Source: Rossellomorea sp036867415 (GTDB lineage Bacteria > Bacillota > Bacilli > Bacillales > Bacillaceae_B). From it: DNA of 64,000 bases. The notes under the pieces were generated by a model. It was not told where the DNA came from and did not search any database. It worked only from the letters and a program-made list of their open reading frames with translations. The stretch lies in contig NZ_JBAJHU010000003.1 of NCBI RefSeq assembly GCF_036867415.1, positions 186,001-250,000 of the forward strand. The letters are read 5' to 3'. The position numbers and the translations under genes are program-made. Shown in pieces: positions 16,486 to 25,657 of the stretch (the first letter of the stretch is position 1; the number at the start of each line of letters is the position of its first letter).

Positions 16486-16686
16486 TTATTTAGTTTGTCC
16501 GCCTGAAAGCTGTGATTGAGCTTGCTTTACAAGTCGCTTCGTAATTTCTCCTCCAACTGAACCGTTAGAACGGGAAACTGTGTCAGATCCAAGTGTCACA
16601 CCGAACTCCTGAGCAATCTCATATTTCACTTGATCAAGATATTGTTCAACACCAGGTACTAGCAATTTATTGCTGCTTCTAGTCAT
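16486..16686 (-). CDS. sspD: Alpha/beta-type small acid-soluble spore protein
   Basis: DNA-saturating spore core protein made in the forespore and degraded at germination by Gpr. The 66-residue protein has the two conserved blocks of the family: YEIAQEFGV, containing the Gpr cleavage site between E and I/A, and GEITKRLVKQAQ near the C-terminus. The ribosome site AAAGGAGG on the minus strand supports ATG 16686. Its place directly after sigI-rsgI corresponds to sspD in B. subtilis, which is the reason for the symbol; the alpha/beta paralogues are otherwise hard to tell apart. A sigma-G promoter is expected, but I could not fix one. Confidence 0.92.
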   Translation of the reverse strand: MTRSSNKLLVPGVEQYLDQVKYEIAQEFGVTLGSDTVSRSNGSVGGEITKRLVKQAQSQLSGGQTK

Positions 16687-16940
16687 ATTGAGTATCCTCC
16701 TTTTCTAATGAAACGTGAAGCGTAAATGCTTCCGTAACAGTAGTATTTGTCATTTGCACAGCATCATAAGTGGAAATATTTTATTCTGTTTTTTGCTAAT
16801 CGGGAACAAAACAGTTTAAGCTTTCAGAATGAAAGAAAGAATAAAAATAAGGGGAATCCTCCTTTTTTCCTTTCTTTCCATGTCCATTTTATTTAAGATA
16901 GATAAGGTAAATGATTATTGTCTTTGAAAGGGAAGTACAT

Positions 16941-18293
16941 ATGTGGTTAACATTTCGCTCTAAATTAAATAAGTTAACGCCTGCACAGGTGATCGTCTCC
17001 TATTATTTGCTCGCCGTAACGGTGGCAACGATACTATTAAGTCTGCCGGTTGCCCATAAGCCTGAAGTGAATTGGAATTTTATAGATGCCTTGTTTACTT
17101 CTGTTAGTGCCGTTAGTGTTACTGGACTGACTGTGGTGAGTACAGCTGATACGTTCAGCACTACGGGAATTTTCCTTTTGATATTTGTCCTTCAGTTTGG
17201 GGGCATTGGTGTCATGGCAGTAGGAACGTTTTTTTGGCTGCTTGTTGGAAAGAAAATCGGATTAAAGGAACGACAACTGATCATGACAGATCAAAATCAA
17301 ACCAATTTATCCGGGCTGGTGAATTTACTGAAGCAAATATTGCTTCTGATCATTATTATTGAAATTATCGGGGGACTTACCCTCGGGGTGTATTTCTTAA
17401 GTTATTATTCAACGTGGCAAGAAGCATTTATTCATGGATTATTTGCATCTGTAAGTGCGACAACCAACGCAGGGTTCGATATTACGGGACAGTCGCTTAT
17501 TCCATTTAAACATGATTATTTTGTTCAATTTATAACGATCATACTCATTACAATGGGAGCTATCGGATTTCCTGTCCTCATTGAGACTAAGGACTACCTG
17601 ATGAATAGTAAAAGAAGCAAGCATCATTTCTCTCTCTTTACGAAAATAACGACACTGACATTCGGATGTTTGTTAGTGTTTGGAACATTGATGATTATCA
17701 TCCTCGAATATCATCATTTTTTCAGCGGTATGGTCTGGCATGAATCTTTCTTTTATGCTTTGTTTCAATCGGCGTCAACTAGAAGTGGAGGTCTTGCTAC
17801 GATGAATGTCGCGGAGTTCTCAACATCAACTTTATTGGTGTTGAGCGGCCTGATGTTCATCGGCGCATCCCCGAGTTCGGTGGGAGGCGGTATCAGGACA
17901 ACAACATTCGCCCTTAACCTATTATTCCTCTTCCATTTTGCAAGAGGGAATCAAACCATAAAGATATTCAGAAGAGAGATTCACGAACAAGATATCATTA
18001 AATCGCTTGTCGTGACGATTGTAGCAACCCTTATATGTTTTACATCCGTGATCATTCTGACATTGTCAGAAAGCCACTCATTAATAGAAATCATCTTTGA
18101 AGTTACTTCGGCGTTTGGAACGACAGGATTATCTTTGGGGATTACATCAGAACTTTCCACAATCGGAAAGTGTGTGATCATGATTTTGATGTTTATCGGA
18201 CGGGTTGGCATCCTTTCCTTCTTGTTTATGATCGGAGGCAAAGAGAAAACGGCAAATTATCATTATCCAAAAGAGCGGGTAATCATCGGATAA
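16941..18293 (+). CDS. ktrD: Potassium uptake channel subunit KtrD/KtrB
   Basis: Trk/Ktr-type K+ translocating subunit of 450 residues with four M1-P-M2 repeats. The four selectivity-filter turns are visible as SVTGLTVV, SATTNAGFD, SASTRSGGLAT and TSAFGTTGLSL. It needs a cytoplasmic RCK partner (KtrA/KtrC), which is not adjacent, consistent with ktrD rather than the ktrAB operon. An ATG at 16911 is in frame, but GAAAGGGAAG (16926-16935) supports ATG 16941 (MWLTFRSK). B. subtilis ktrD lies in the same neighbourhood. No ydaO-type c-di-AMP riboswitch was seen upstream. Confidence 0.92.
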   Translation: MWLTFRSKLNKLTPAQVIVSYYLLAVTVATILLSLPVAHKPEVNWNFIDALFTSVSAVSVTGLTVVSTADTFSTTGIFLLIFVLQFGGIGVMAVGTFFWLLVGKKIGLKERQLIMTDQNQTNLSGLVNLLKQILLLIIIIEIIGGLTLGVYFLSYYSTWQEAFIHGLFASVSATTNAGFDITGQSLIPFKHDYFVQFITIILITMGAIGFPVLIETKDYLMNSKRSKHHFSLFTKITTLTFGCLLVFGTLMIIILEYHHFFSGMVWHESFFYALFQSASTRSGGLATMNVAEFSTSTLLVLSGLMFIGASPSSVGGGIRTTTFALNLLFLFHFARGNQTIKIFRREIHEQDIIKSLVVTIVATLICFTSVIILTLSESHSLIEIIFEVTSAFGTTGLSLGITSELSTIGKCVIMILMFIGRVGILSFLFMIGGKEKTANYHYPKERVIIG

Positions 18294-18294
18294 C

Positions 18295-18330
18295 AAAAAG
18301 CGGTGCTGGATTACAGGCACCGCTTTTTTT
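18295..18330 (+). terminator. Terminator of ktrD
   Basis: AAAAAGCGGTGC (18295-18306) pairs with GCACCGCTTTTT (18317-18328), loop of ten, T run of seven. Confidence 0.9.
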
Positions 18331-18376
18331 GTTTTAGCGTCTTAAAGTTGTCGGTGGTGTAATGAACCATGAAAAA

Positions 18377-18901
18377 CTATTTCAAAACGGAATAAGGGAC
18401 GTCAAATACGATCCACAGCCCGATAATGATGGGGATAGTGGCAATCCACGCGAAGATTGGCCGTTTATAGTGAATGATGAGCATTGAAAACATCATGATG
18501 TTGAAAACGATATCCCAACCGAAATGCCACCCATTATGGTAGGTCATGATCCCGGCTTGGTGTGTCAAGCCCTCTGTTGTGCCAAAAATGGCCGTCCAGA
18601 ATAAGACCCACAGTATTTTTCCTCGAAGGGTATCCGGGAGCCTCCCAATGAATATGGCTACAGTGGCTGGATATTGAACCATCATTTTTAATAATGCAAT
18701 GGTTGTATGATTTAAGTTTAAGCTCTTGGCAAGGGTACCAACTGGCTGGAATTCCCACATCGAATAATCATAGAGCAGGAATTGGGAAAGTAAATCCCCA
18801 ATGATGAAAAAGAGTAAGGTTGGATAAAAGCGTTGAAACTCCTTCCAAATGCCAAACCTCCACCCGGCTGCAGCGAATAAGAGTAAAAAAATAATGGTCA
18901 T
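18377..18901 (-). CDS. CBO0543-family membrane protein
   Basis: A 174-residue membrane protein with about five hydrophobic segments. It resembles the CBO0543 family, judging by the N-terminal LLFAAAGWRFGIWKEF and FFIIGDLLSQFLLYDYSMWEF blocks. These proteins are common in spore formers, and their function is unknown. GAGGAA upstream on the minus strand supports ATG 18901. It converges on ktrD and is divergent from the two small genes at 19041. Confidence 0.75.
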   Translation of the reverse strand: MTIIFLLLFAAAGWRFGIWKEFQRFYPTLLFFIIGDLLSQFLLYDYSMWEFQPVGTLAKSLNLNHTTIALLKMMVQYPATVAIFIGRLPDTLRGKILWVLFWTAIFGTTEGLTHQAGIMTYHNGWHFGWDIVFNIMMFSMLIIHYKRPIFAWIATIPIIIGLWIVFDVPYSVLK

Positions 18902-19040
18902 TTTATTTCCTCATTTAATTTTTTTATAGTTTTTGGTAAATGCCCTCATTTATTCACAATAAAGCGTTTTAATGTAAAATGATTTTCAGTATGAGCTTAA
19001 ACAGAAGTGGGGAAAGTAAATGCTAAAGGAGTTGATAGTC

Positions 19041-19202
19041 ATGGCAAAACGCAAAGCACAGCATGATGCAGCTGAAAAAAACAATAAAACCCCACTGAAA
19101 AATAGACAAGAAACTGAATTTGCTGCTGAATACACCCATGGTGAGGATGCAAGTAAGGGTAAAAACAGAAATTCTGCAAAAGGCATGAAAGGAAGAAGCT
19201 GA
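19041..19202 (+). CDS. Small Lys-rich protein, possible spore protein
   Basis: A 53-residue, highly charged, Lys/Asn/Glu-rich protein without membrane segments. The central ETEFAAEY resembles the TEFASE protease site of gamma-type SASPs, but the rest of the gamma-type repeat is missing. AAAGGAG (19023-19029) places the start at ATG 19041; ATG 19020 overlaps that site. Its position between ktrD and the ykrP/kinE region corresponds to B. subtilis ykzE, whose sequence I cannot recall. It is translationally coupled to the next 42-codon gene. Confidence 0.65.
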   Translation: MAKRKAQHDAAEKNNKTPLKNRQETEFAAEYTHGEDASKGKNRNSAKGMKGRS

Positions 19203-19330
19203 TGAAGAAAAAAGAACAAACAGTTCGAGAAGAATTCGGACAAGAGTTTGGGGATGTAAATGCAGCGAAGCTCATAGAAGCTTCACTTAAAGAAACTAAA
19301 AAGCAAAAAGAAAACAAGAAAAAGTGCTGA
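19202..19330 (+). CDS. 42-residue coupled small protein
   Basis: ATG 19202 overlaps the TGA of the preceding gene (ATGA). The product is 42 residues, begins MKKKEQTVREEFGQEFG and ends in a Lys-rich tail plus Cys. The middle (NAAKLIEASLKETKKQK) would form an amphipathic helix. The EFGQEFG stretch echoes the QEFA/TEFA motifs of the neighbour. No family assigned. The coupling and codon use make it a credible gene. Confidence 0.55.
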   Translation: MKKKEQTVREEFGQEFGDVNAAKLIEASLKETKKQKENKKKC

Positions 19331-19353
19331 GCGGAATTCGCTCAAGCACTTTC
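19319..19353. terminator. Bidirectional terminator at 19.3 kb
   Basis: AAAGTGCT-GAGCG pairs with CGCTC-AAGCACTTT around a GAATT loop, with A and T tracts on the flanks. It lies between convergent genes and overlaps the stop of the 42-codon gene. Confidence 0.75.
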
Positions 19354-19354
19354 T

Positions 19355-21088
19355 TTAATTGACCGCATACTCTTTATCAAAAAAGAATAGGGTGGATTGG
19401 CCATTGGAAGGTTCAAAGTAGGCCAGTACGTATTCATGGCTCCCATCTTTTGAAACGATTGTTTCGAGTAACGTATGTTTGTAAATCTCTTTTTCTGAAA
19501 GGTTTAACTCCGTGAACTCATTCCCGGCAATTTGAGGGGAGTATAAAAGATCCTGATAGATGCCAGAGCGCTCTTCCTTCGTCATTTCATGTCCCCACCA
19601 AGGTTTTCTAGGTTTATATCGCTGATTACTCAAGTAGTCAAGCTTCATGAGACCTTCAATGACATTCATCTCGTGTCTGTCCTGCGAAGAGAGGAACTCA
19701 TTCAGTCTTTTAAATAGATCTTCCAATTGGTGCCCGATTCTTGACCATCCGCGTTCTTCCCAATAAGATCCGAACTGTTGAAAGAAGTCAAAAGGAGTTT
19801 CGAAACAATTGGTTACAAGATGTTCAACCGTTCGGTCCATCCTGTGATCATTCCAATATTTTTCCAGAACATCCTCAACCTGCTTAATTCTTACGATATC
19901 ATCGAACGATAATACGTTATTTCCTAATATCTCATAAGGAGAATGGTCCATGTACGTGTATTGATGGTCGTTTGCACGTATTCTCAAGCCGGTCCCCCTT
20001 AACATTTTTAAGAACCCTAATTGAAGTTCTTCAGGGCGGAGTTCAAATACGTCGTTGAATGTTTTGCGGAAAGAATGGTAATCTTCTTCAGGCAGTCCTG
20101 CAATCAGGTCCAGATGCTGATCAATCTTTCCGCCGTCCTTCACCATTGTGACCGTACGTGTAAGTTTTTTATAATTCTGTTTCCTCATCACGAGATCATT
20201 GGTTTCATCATTGGTTGACTGCACCCCGATTTCAAATCTGAATAGACCTGCAGGGGCTTCTTTGTTCAAAAATTCAATGACTTCAGGTCTCATAATATCT
20301 GCAGTAATTTCGAATTGAAATACTGTACCCGGCAAATGTTCATCAATCAGGAATTGAAACATTTCCATGGCATAGCTTCTGCTGATATTAAACGTGCGAT
20401 CAACAAACTTTATCGTTTTCGCTCCGTTATTCATTAAGAATCGGATATCTTCTTTCACCTTTTCGCGGTCAAAATAACGAACGCCTACTTCGATGGATGA
20501 AAGACAGAACTGACAACGGAATGGACAGCCTCTGCTCGTTTCGATGTATGTCACTCTCTTTGATAGATAAGGAAGGTCATCTTCAAATCTGAATGGAGAA
20601 GGAACTTCACGTAAATCGATTTTATTCTGCTGCGGTTTAATGACCGGCTTTTCATTATCTAAATAGGCAATACCATGTACTTTTGACCAATCTTCCTCAC
20701 CGTGAGCCTGTTCGAGGAGCTGCTTGAAGGTTTCTTCACCTTCTCCAATGACAATGAAATCCACTTCTCCTTTTAACCGTTCAAGCCAGTAAGGAACATC
20801 GTATGTTACTTCGGGTCCGCCAAGTACGATCTTCACATCAGGAAGGATTTTTCTCAGTACTTGGATGACTTTGATCGTTTCTTCAATGTTCCAGATATAA
20901 CAGCTGAACCCGATAATATCTGGTTTCTTCGAAAACAGGTCAGTAGCTATGTTAAGAATCGGATCTTTTATTGTATATTCAGCCATTTCAGCTTCAAATT
21001 CAGGTTCAATATAAGATTTGAGGCAGCGTATGGCAAGGTTGGTGTGGATATATTTTGCATTTAATGTACTTAATACGACTTTCTTCAT
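19355..21088 (-). CDS. B12-binding radical SAM protein with DUF4080
   Basis: A 577-residue protein with three parts. The N-terminal cobalamin-binding Rossmann domain (about 1-140) has GGPEVTYD and GEGEETF. The radical SAM core (about 170-400) has the cluster motif CPFRCQFC (CxxxCxxC). The C-terminal DUF4080 region runs from about 440. Related class-B radical SAM enzymes methylate unactivated carbons or phosphorus, but no substrate can be assigned here. AAGGAG precedes ATG 21088 on the minus strand. Monocistronic. Orthologues are widespread in Bacillaceae as uncharacterised proteins. Confidence 0.88.
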   Translation of the reverse strand: MKKVVLSTLNAKYIHTNLAIRCLKSYIEPEFEAEMAEYTIKDPILNIATDLFSKKPDIIGFSCYIWNIEETIKVIQVLRKILPDVKIVLGGPEVTYDVPYWLERLKGEVDFIVIGEGEETFKQLLEQAHGEEDWSKVHGIAYLDNEKPVIKPQQNKIDLREVPSPFRFEDDLPYLSKRVTYIETSRGCPFRCQFCLSSIEVGVRYFDREKVKEDIRFLMNNGAKTIKFVDRTFNISRSYAMEMFQFLIDEHLPGTVFQFEITADIMRPEVIEFLNKEAPAGLFRFEIGVQSTNDETNDLVMRKQNYKKLTRTVTMVKDGGKIDQHLDLIAGLPEEDYHSFRKTFNDVFELRPEELQLGFLKMLRGTGLRIRANDHQYTYMDHSPYEILGNNVLSFDDIVRIKQVEDVLEKYWNDHRMDRTVEHLVTNCFETPFDFFQQFGSYWEERGWSRIGHQLEDLFKRLNEFLSSQDRHEMNVIEGLMKLDYLSNQRYKPRKPWWGHEMTKEERSGIYQDLLYSPQIAGNEFTELNLSEKEIYKHTLLETIVSKDGSHEYVLAYFEPSNGQSTLFFFDKEYAVN

Positions 21089-21311
21089 TTAAGAATAACT
21101 CCTTCTTTTACCTCGTGGATCCACCTGTTGGGATGCAGAATATTGTAGACTGCTCTACCCATTTTAACGAAGGTGGAGAAAAAGCTCAATATTTGTCTAA
21201 AAGTAATTCGAAATTAATGTTTGAATAAGAAGGATTTCAGGGAAAAACTGCGAATTATATAAAGTATATTCAATAGTATCTGAACAAAATTATTTTCCTC
21301 ATATAAGAAAA

Positions 21312-21352
21312 AAAGGGACTGACCCATATTCTATGTGGTCAGCCCTTTATCG
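21312..21352 (-). terminator. Terminator of the acyltransferase gene
   Basis: On the minus strand AAAGGGCTGACCA pairs with TGGGTCAGTCCCTTT, followed by a run of T (plus-strand A run 21308-21314). Confidence 0.8.
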
Positions 21353-21378
21353 GTATTTAGATAGTAAGTTATTGGGAA

Positions 21379-22410
21379 TCAATTTTCCCTCGTTTTCATC
21401 TGTCGTTTAGAGATGATTTTCTGAAGTTTTGTCGATTTCAGCTCGATGATCGGCTGAGTAATGGAAGTGAAAAACTTCGTAGAAAACAGAATCGTCAGTA
21501 TTAGCGAAACGGCCAGAAGCAGTAATAGACTGGAAGTAGGTTCGATGGCATCTTTAATCTCGCTTTCCCTGAATAAACGGATGATAAAGCCGTGAAGCAA
21601 GTAGACGTAAAGTGTATTTCTTCCCCAATTTGTAAAGAATTGTTCTTTAGTCGGTACAAACGTGTAAAAGCCGAATATCATCACGATATTGAGGAAATAA
21701 ACGATTGCCCTTACTCCTAAGCTCACAACATCATTCCATTCGAAATCTCCATAAGGCTTGGAACCGAGAAGCCATTTGTCTGAAAACTCCGGAACGAAGT
21801 ACATCCCTAAGAATACGAGCACAAATAATATTCCTGCAGATACGCGGGCTTTGTGTGTTTTGAAGTATTCAAAATGCTCCTTTTTCATATAGTAGCCCAA
21901 CAAGAAGAATGGAAAGAATACAAATGTTCTCGATAAACTTAGGTACGTAGAGATTTCATCTACGAAACCGATCAACAGACCGATGGAGAACGCCACAGAT
22001 AATCCCATTGCCGGTTTAAACTTAAACCATTTGATGAATACATACAGCAGTGCGTTCCAACAAAACAGGCTGATCAGAAACCATAAAGACCAATGAGGAT
22101 CCAGCGGGTGAAGCTCAAAGGTTGCTTTATCATACAGGAAATGGTAGTAAATGGTGTAAATGAGCTGGAAAACGATATAGGGCAGAATCAGCCTCTTGGC
22201 AAGTTTCCCTATATAGCCTTGTTTGTAAAACCCTTTTGCAAACAGTCCTGCTACCAAGATGAATGCAGGCATATGAAATGTGTAAATCGTTTTATAAAGC
22301 GAGAGTATAAAGGGATCGCTTTCAATATATGACCGGATAATATGACCAAAAACGACCAAAAAGATCAGAATGAATTTGGCATTGTCGAAATAAGAATCAC
22401 GTTGTTTCAT
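21379..22410 (-). CDS. Acyltransferase-3 family membrane protein, YkrP-like
   Basis: Polytopic membrane O-acyltransferase of the Acyl_transf_3 family with about ten segments. The family signatures are the N-terminal RDSYFDNAKFILIFLVVFGH with its catalytic-type His, then YTFHMPAFILVAGLFAKG. Such proteins acetylate cell-surface polysaccharides. The reading frame is open back to 22491, but homologues begin at MKQRDSYFDN, so ATG 22410 or 22416 is preferred; the ribosome site ACGGTGATG is weak. Divergent from the kinase gene. B. subtilis has ykrP beside kinE, matching this order. Confidence 0.82.
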   Translation of the reverse strand: MKQRDSYFDNAKFILIFLVVFGHIIRSYIESDPFILSLYKTIYTFHMPAFILVAGLFAKGFYKQGYIGKLAKRLILPYIVFQLIYTIYYHFLYDKATFELHPLDPHWSLWFLISLFCWNALLYVFIKWFKFKPAMGLSVAFSIGLLIGFVDEISTYLSLSRTFVFFPFFLLGYYMKKEHFEYFKTHKARVSAGILFVLVFLGMYFVPEFSDKWLLGSKPYGDFEWNDVVSLGVRAIVYFLNIVMIFGFYTFVPTKEQFFTNWGRNTLYVYLLHGFIIRLFRESEIKDAIEPTSSLLLLLAVSLILTILFSTKFFTSITQPIIELKSTKLQKIISKRQMKTREN

Positions 22411-22582
22411 TACCATCACCGTCTTTTTATTAATGATTTGCGCTAATTTAATTTCTACCCTAGGATACAACGTGCAAAACCGAAATTTCACTGTTAATTA
22501 TCACCAATAACCTGATGTGCTATTCGAACAAAATAATAGTTAAGCCGAAAGTCGTCTTTTTAATAAATAGGGGGATGTAGAA

Positions 22583-24736
22583 ATGACTAAAAGCAGCAAG
22601 TTGGGAAATCCAATTTATAAGGAAGAATGTCATCCTATTGATAGGGAAATTTGCTTAGCATCACCGATGGCTATGGTTGTCATAAATGATGAAATGAAAA
22701 TTATTTATGCAAATGATCAAGCGTGCAGGTGCATGCAGATTGAACTCGAGTCAGTGACCGGACAGCTGTTCAGCAGCTTTTTTTCCTCTGTACCATCCCC
22801 GATCGTCGCTCATTATCAAGACGTGATGGAGTCGGGCAATTCACTGGAAGATGAAACATTGATGAATACCAAAAAGGATAATATCATTCATATCGAGTTG
22901 ATTCTAAAAAAATCGGCCGTTTCTACCAATGCTTACTTGTACTTTAAAGATGTGACCAAATCCAAGGAGAACGAACGGAAAGACCATCTCAATGTCCACC
23001 TGCTTTCGAATATCTTCCAGAATGCCTCTGAAGGCATCATCCTATTCGATCTTAAAGGAAACATTAATGATGTGAACCAGGCTTTCTCTAAACAGGTGGG
23101 TATAAGCAAAAAGGAGATTCTTACACGTAATATCCGCTCATTTATACCTGAGAACTCACACTATAAAATTGATAAAATTAAAGATTTGCTTTCTCAGAAT
23201 AGAAAAGCAAGAGGTGAAATACCGATAAAGAAAGGCAACGGGATTTCGATTGTGGAATTTACAACAAGCCCCTTTGTACACCATAAACTCCATATGGCAA
23301 TTCTTCGTGATGTCACCGAGAAAAGGCAGATGGAGATTCAGGTAAAGAGGAATGAAGATCTCTTCAAGGGGTTATTCGAGGAAGCGATCGATGCAATCGT
23401 CCTGTGGGATCAGGATGGAAGAGTATTAAAAGCGAATGCCTCCGCACTAAAGATATTTGAATGTTCCCTTTCCGAACTCTTATCAAAGAAAATCAAAGAT
23501 TTCGTCTATCCTTTGGAGAGCCAGAAGTTTGAGCTTGTGATGGAAGAGCTGTATAAGAGCGGTGCGGTTAGAGATGAAGTCCTGTTCCTCATGCCTAATA
23601 ATCAATTAAAGCATTTGGAATTCACATCAAAGCTTCATTCGGTAGATGGTTACAACATGACAATCTTCAGAAATGTAAGTGAACGTTATCAAATGGAAAA
23701 GGAACTGAGAGAAAGTGAAGAGAGGTTCCGGAAAATATTTGAAGGATCATTGGATGGCTTATTCCTGACTAATCATAATTATGTAGTGGTTGATGCGAAT
23801 CCTGAAGCAAGTAAAATATTGAATCTCGACAAAGATCACCTAATCGGCAAAGATGTCCGGGAAATCTTAAACATTAAAGCTGAAGACGAAACGTATCATG
23901 ATTATTTGGTACAATTAAAAGAAGAGGGACAATCAAGTTTCCTGAAAACATTTCAATCCTTTGATGATAAGCAGCAGTATATAGAATTATCATCTAAATA
24001 TAATTTGCTTTCTAATCTTAATTTAACGATTATACGCGATATCACGGAACAAATTGAGATGCAGGAACAATTGAGGAAATCCGATACGTTAAGCGTGGTA
24101 GGGGAGCTTGCAGCAGGCATAGCACATGAGATACGAAATCCAATGACTGCTTTAAAGGGCTTCATTCAATTATTGGAAAGCAGCGTAGGCATTGATCATG
24201 AAATGTATTTTAATGTCATAACGTCCGAACTGCAAAGGATTGAATCGATCATAACAGAATTCCTCGTCCTGGCTAAACCACAGGCAGTACAGTATCAGGA
24301 AACGAATCTGATTAAAATCATGAAAGATACAGTGGAATTGCTAAGTGCGCAGGCAACCATGCATAATGTCCAGTATCATGAGCTGTATCAGGAGGACCTG
24401 CCACCAATCTTTGCAGAACCCAATCAGTTAAAACAGGTATTTATCAATATCATCAAGAATGCCATTGAAGTCATGACGCAGGGCGGACTGATCACAATAG
24501 GCATTCACGAAACACGGGATGGATTCATTCATATCGAAATAAGAGATCAAGGAAACGGAATCTCAAGAGATAAGATTAAAAAACTCGGAGAACCGTTCTA
24601 CACGACGAAAGAACGTGGAACCGGACTTGGACTGATGGTAAGCTTCAATATAATAAAAGAACATAATGGCCGGATTGAAGTAGATAGTAAAATAGGCGAA
24701 GGCACTGTTTTTCATATCTATATACCAAAGATGTAA
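22583..24736 (+). CDS. kinE: Multi-PAS sensor histidine kinase, KinE-like sporulation kinase
   Basis: Cytoplasmic histidine kinase of 717 residues without membrane segments. About four PAS domains fill residues 20-500. The HisKA domain has the phospho-acceptor box ELAAGIAHEIRNPMTALKGF (His515), and the HATPase domain has N-box IIKNAIE, G1 DQGNGIS and G2 GTGLGL. This HisKA sequence is typical of kinases feeding the Spo0F phosphorelay. ATG 22583 follows GGGGGATG. The order ykrP-like, kinase, ogt, mtnA matches B. subtilis ykrP-kinE-ogt-mtnA. No response regulator is adjacent, as expected for a phosphorelay kinase. A PAS-borne ligand is likely but unknown. Confidence 0.87.
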   Translation: MTKSSKLGNPIYKEECHPIDREICLASPMAMVVINDEMKIIYANDQACRCMQIELESVTGQLFSSFFSSVPSPIVAHYQDVMESGNSLEDETLMNTKKDNIIHIELILKKSAVSTNAYLYFKDVTKSKENERKDHLNVHLLSNIFQNASEGIILFDLKGNINDVNQAFSKQVGISKKEILTRNIRSFIPENSHYKIDKIKDLLSQNRKARGEIPIKKGNGISIVEFTTSPFVHHKLHMAILRDVTEKRQMEIQVKRNEDLFKGLFEEAIDAIVLWDQDGRVLKANASALKIFECSLSELLSKKIKDFVYPLESQKFELVMEELYKSGAVRDEVLFLMPNNQLKHLEFTSKLHSVDGYNMTIFRNVSERYQMEKELRESEERFRKIFEGSLDGLFLTNHNYVVVDANPEASKILNLDKDHLIGKDVREILNIKAEDETYHDYLVQLKEEGQSSFLKTFQSFDDKQQYIELSSKYNLLSNLNLTIIRDITEQIEMQEQLRKSDTLSVVGELAAGIAHEIRNPMTALKGFIQLLESSVGIDHEMYFNVITSELQRIESIITEFLVLAKPQAVQYQETNLIKIMKDTVELLSAQATMHNVQYHELYQEDLPPIFAEPNQLKQVFINIIKNAIEVMTQGGLITIGIHETRDGFIHIEIRDQGNGISRDKIKKLGEPFYTTKERGTGLGLMVSFNIIKEHNGRIEVDSKIGEGTVFHIYIPKM

Positions 24737-24748
24737 GGAGATGAGTTC

Positions 24749-25213
24749 GTGGCTGTATCAACGCTTTATATGGAAAGTCCGATAGGAATATTGGAGTTGC
24801 AAGGTGATGGTGAAAAGTTATTTTCATTGCGATTTGCACCTGAGGCACAACCTTCCCCGGTGACAGCACAGCCCCTGTTACTTGAAGCTAAACGCCAATT
24901 GGAAGAATACTTCAAAGGAGAAAGGGATGAGTTCACTCTTCCTCTTAAAATAGAAGGTACGGTTTTTCAGCGGGAAGTCTGGAAAGCATTGAGTGAAATT
25001 CCATACGGATCGACCTGCTCATATGGAGATGTAGCTAAACGTATTAACAGACCAAAAGCTGTCAGGGCAATCGGGCAGGCAAACAAAGCGAATAGGTTTC
25101 CGATCATCATCCCATGTCACAGAGTGATCGGCAAGAACAATTCACTAACCGGCTATGCCGGCAAACAAGTAGATAAAAAAGAAATTTTACTGTCACTTGA
25201 ATATGCAAAGTGA
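24749..25213 (+). CDS. ogt: Methylated-DNA-[protein]-cysteine S-methyltransferase
   Basis: Suicide DNA-repair protein that moves the methyl group from O6-methylguanine to its own cysteine. The 154-residue sequence has the helix-turn-helix region and the active-site motif IIPCHRVIG (about residues 118-126), with the downstream YAGKQVDK segment. The start is GTG 24749 with AAGGAGATG upstream, 12 bases after the kinase stop, so cotranscription with kinE is likely. Position and length match ogt of B. subtilis. Confidence 0.95.
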   Translation: MAVSTLYMESPIGILELQGDGEKLFSLRFAPEAQPSPVTAQPLLLEAKRQLEEYFKGERDEFTLPLKIEGTVFQREVWKALSEIPYGSTCSYGDVAKRINRPKAVRAIGQANKANRFPIIIPCHRVIGKNNSLTGYAGKQVDKKEILLSLEYAK

Positions 25214-25305
25214 CAATAAAAAGTATCTTTCACTTATGGAATGTTCTGGCGCATTACGCTGGTGTTCTTAATCACTTGACGAATAATAGGGAAGGGGAAT
25301 CCGAA

Positions 25306-25614
25306 ATGAGCGAGAGAATGGTTAAAGAGAAACAAAAGGTATTGAATAACTTTATGGAGAAAAACGGGAAAGTGAAAACGATACCTGCTCAACAGAAAAA
25401 GAAACTATTCCTGCTTGAGCACATGGCAGAAGGATTGAAGGTTGGAACAAAATACAGTGAAAAGGAAATTAATGAATACATCAAGCATTTTCATGATGAC
25501 TTTGCCACTTTAAGAAGAGAATTTATCATCCATCAGTTCATGTACAGAGAAAATAGTGTCTATGAAGTGAATCCAAAGGAAATGTGGGGATCTACACCAT
25601 TATATAAGCAGTAA
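25306..25614 (+). CDS. DUF2087-family protein
   Basis: A 102-residue soluble protein. Residues about 25-95 match the DUF2087 pattern (LFLLEHMAEGLKVGTKYSEKEINEYIKHFHDDFATLRREFI), a domain often attached to winged-helix or MerR regulators and thought to bind nucleic acid. The frame is open from 25210, but AAGGGGAAT just before ATG 25306 (MSERMVKEK) makes that the start. Placed after ogt and before the bidirectional terminator. Regulatory target unknown. Confidence 0.8.
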   Translation: MSERMVKEKQKVLNNFMEKNGKVKTIPAQQKKKLFLLEHMAEGLKVGTKYSEKEINEYIKHFHDDFATLRREFIIHQFMYRENSVYEVNPKEMWGSTPLYKQ

Positions 25615-25617
25615 GAA

Positions 25618-25657
25618 AAACAGAGATACCTTCATATTGACGAAGGTATCTCTGTTT
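25618..25657. terminator. Bidirectional terminator between the DUF2087 gene and mtnA
   Basis: A perfect 16-bp stem, 25618-25633 with 25642-25657, overlapping the stop codon of mtnA. Confidence 0.9.
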
